5,753 bases of DNA from Clostridiales bacterium UBA2432 (GTDB lineage Bacteria > Bacillota > Clostridia > Lachnospirales > Vallitaleaceae): positions 1-5,753 of the forward strand of contig DDQW01000033.1 in the NCBI GenBank assembly GCA_002342805.1. The letters run 5' to 3'. The notes under the pieces were generated by a model, which was not told the DNA's origin, made no database searches, and worked only from the letters and a program-made list of their open reading frames with translations. The position numbers were made by a program, and so were the translations under genes. Positions 5,601-5,753 of the stretch are shown here, piece after piece (the stretch's first letter is position 1; every line of letters begins with the position of its first letter).

Positions 5601-5753
5601 CAGTAATATCCAGTGTTTAGTTCAATGCTTCATAGAAGTAGGTAAACATGGCTACAATTAATAGACCTATGATGCATATGGGTGTATTGTAACTTTTGAT
5701 GCAACCCAACAGTGAAATTCTCATAGATAATAGTAAGTGCTTCAAAAGCAGGC
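5601..5753. other. Terminal stretch without an established gene
   Basis: No clear terminator follows the NusG-II gene. A good ribosome-binding-like sequence, AGTAGGT (5637-5643), precedes ATG 5648, but that frame encodes only 14 residues (MATINRPMMHMGVL) before TAA at 5690, so it may be a broken gene start or a leader peptide. A minus-strand frame (5617-5751) is open to the window edge with a hydrophobic end, but too little is visible to call it a gene. A weak hairpin, TGCTT-CAA-AAGCA (5738-5750), lies at the edge. Confidence 0.4.

Noticed and set aside
5617..5751. Minus-strand open frame ending in a hydrophobic segment and YFYEALN, faintly like the end of Ctr-type copper transporters
   Set aside because: Only 44 residues are visible, there are no conserved Met or Trp motifs, and an AT-rich edge frame can be hydrophobic by chance.

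Overview
This AT-rich window reads like a chromosomal segment of an anaerobic low-GC Gram-positive bacterium (Clostridia-like). The reasons are strong AGGAG-type ribosome binding sites, a TTG start, short intergenic gaps, and a free-standing NusG domain II protein of the kind common in Clostridia. No rRNA, tRNA, CRISPR array or insertion sequence was seen. The organism assignment is inference.

Layout on the + strand: (1) The end of an upstream operon: the C-terminus of a two-helix membrane protein (3-275), a His/Met-rich DUF2933-like membrane peptide (299-538) and a CsoR/DUF156-family protein that has lost all three copper ligands (556-825). A 17-bp perfect palindrome overlaps the csoR-like stop, and an intrinsic terminator follows (941-975). 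(2) A second unit: a promoter-like site with an 11-bp direct repeat (992-1029), a 753-aa membrane protein with an embedded spermidine-synthase-like domain (1060-3321), a tightly coupled 50-aa single-helix protein (3333-3485) and a terminator (3503-3534). (3) About 620 bp of decaying DNA: a pseudogene of a CopZ-like HMA metallochaperone (3633-3835) and remnants of a small membrane protein gene (3915-4156). The remnant shares short ordered sequence blocks with the partial gene at the start of the window. Each is preceded by another copy of the direct-repeat motif. (4) A two-gene operon: a five-helix membrane protein with a CCAHH motif and an external beta-rich domain with TH and GHH motifs (4157-5200), then a NusG domain II protein (5211-5600). 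The last 150 bp hold no gene I can establish.

The recurring theme is metal, probably copper, handling: a DUF2933-like peptide, a CsoR relative, an HMA chaperone relic and a Cys/His membrane protein. All of the cytosolic copper-binding parts are broken or have lost their ligands (the CsoR Cys/His/Cys triad and the HMA CxxC), whereas the membrane proteins look intact. Three copies of one OmpR/PhoB-type direct repeat suggest that the spermidine-synthase-like gene, the lost chaperone and the CCAHH operon belonged to one regulon. The shared metal function and the regulon are inferences from motifs and context.
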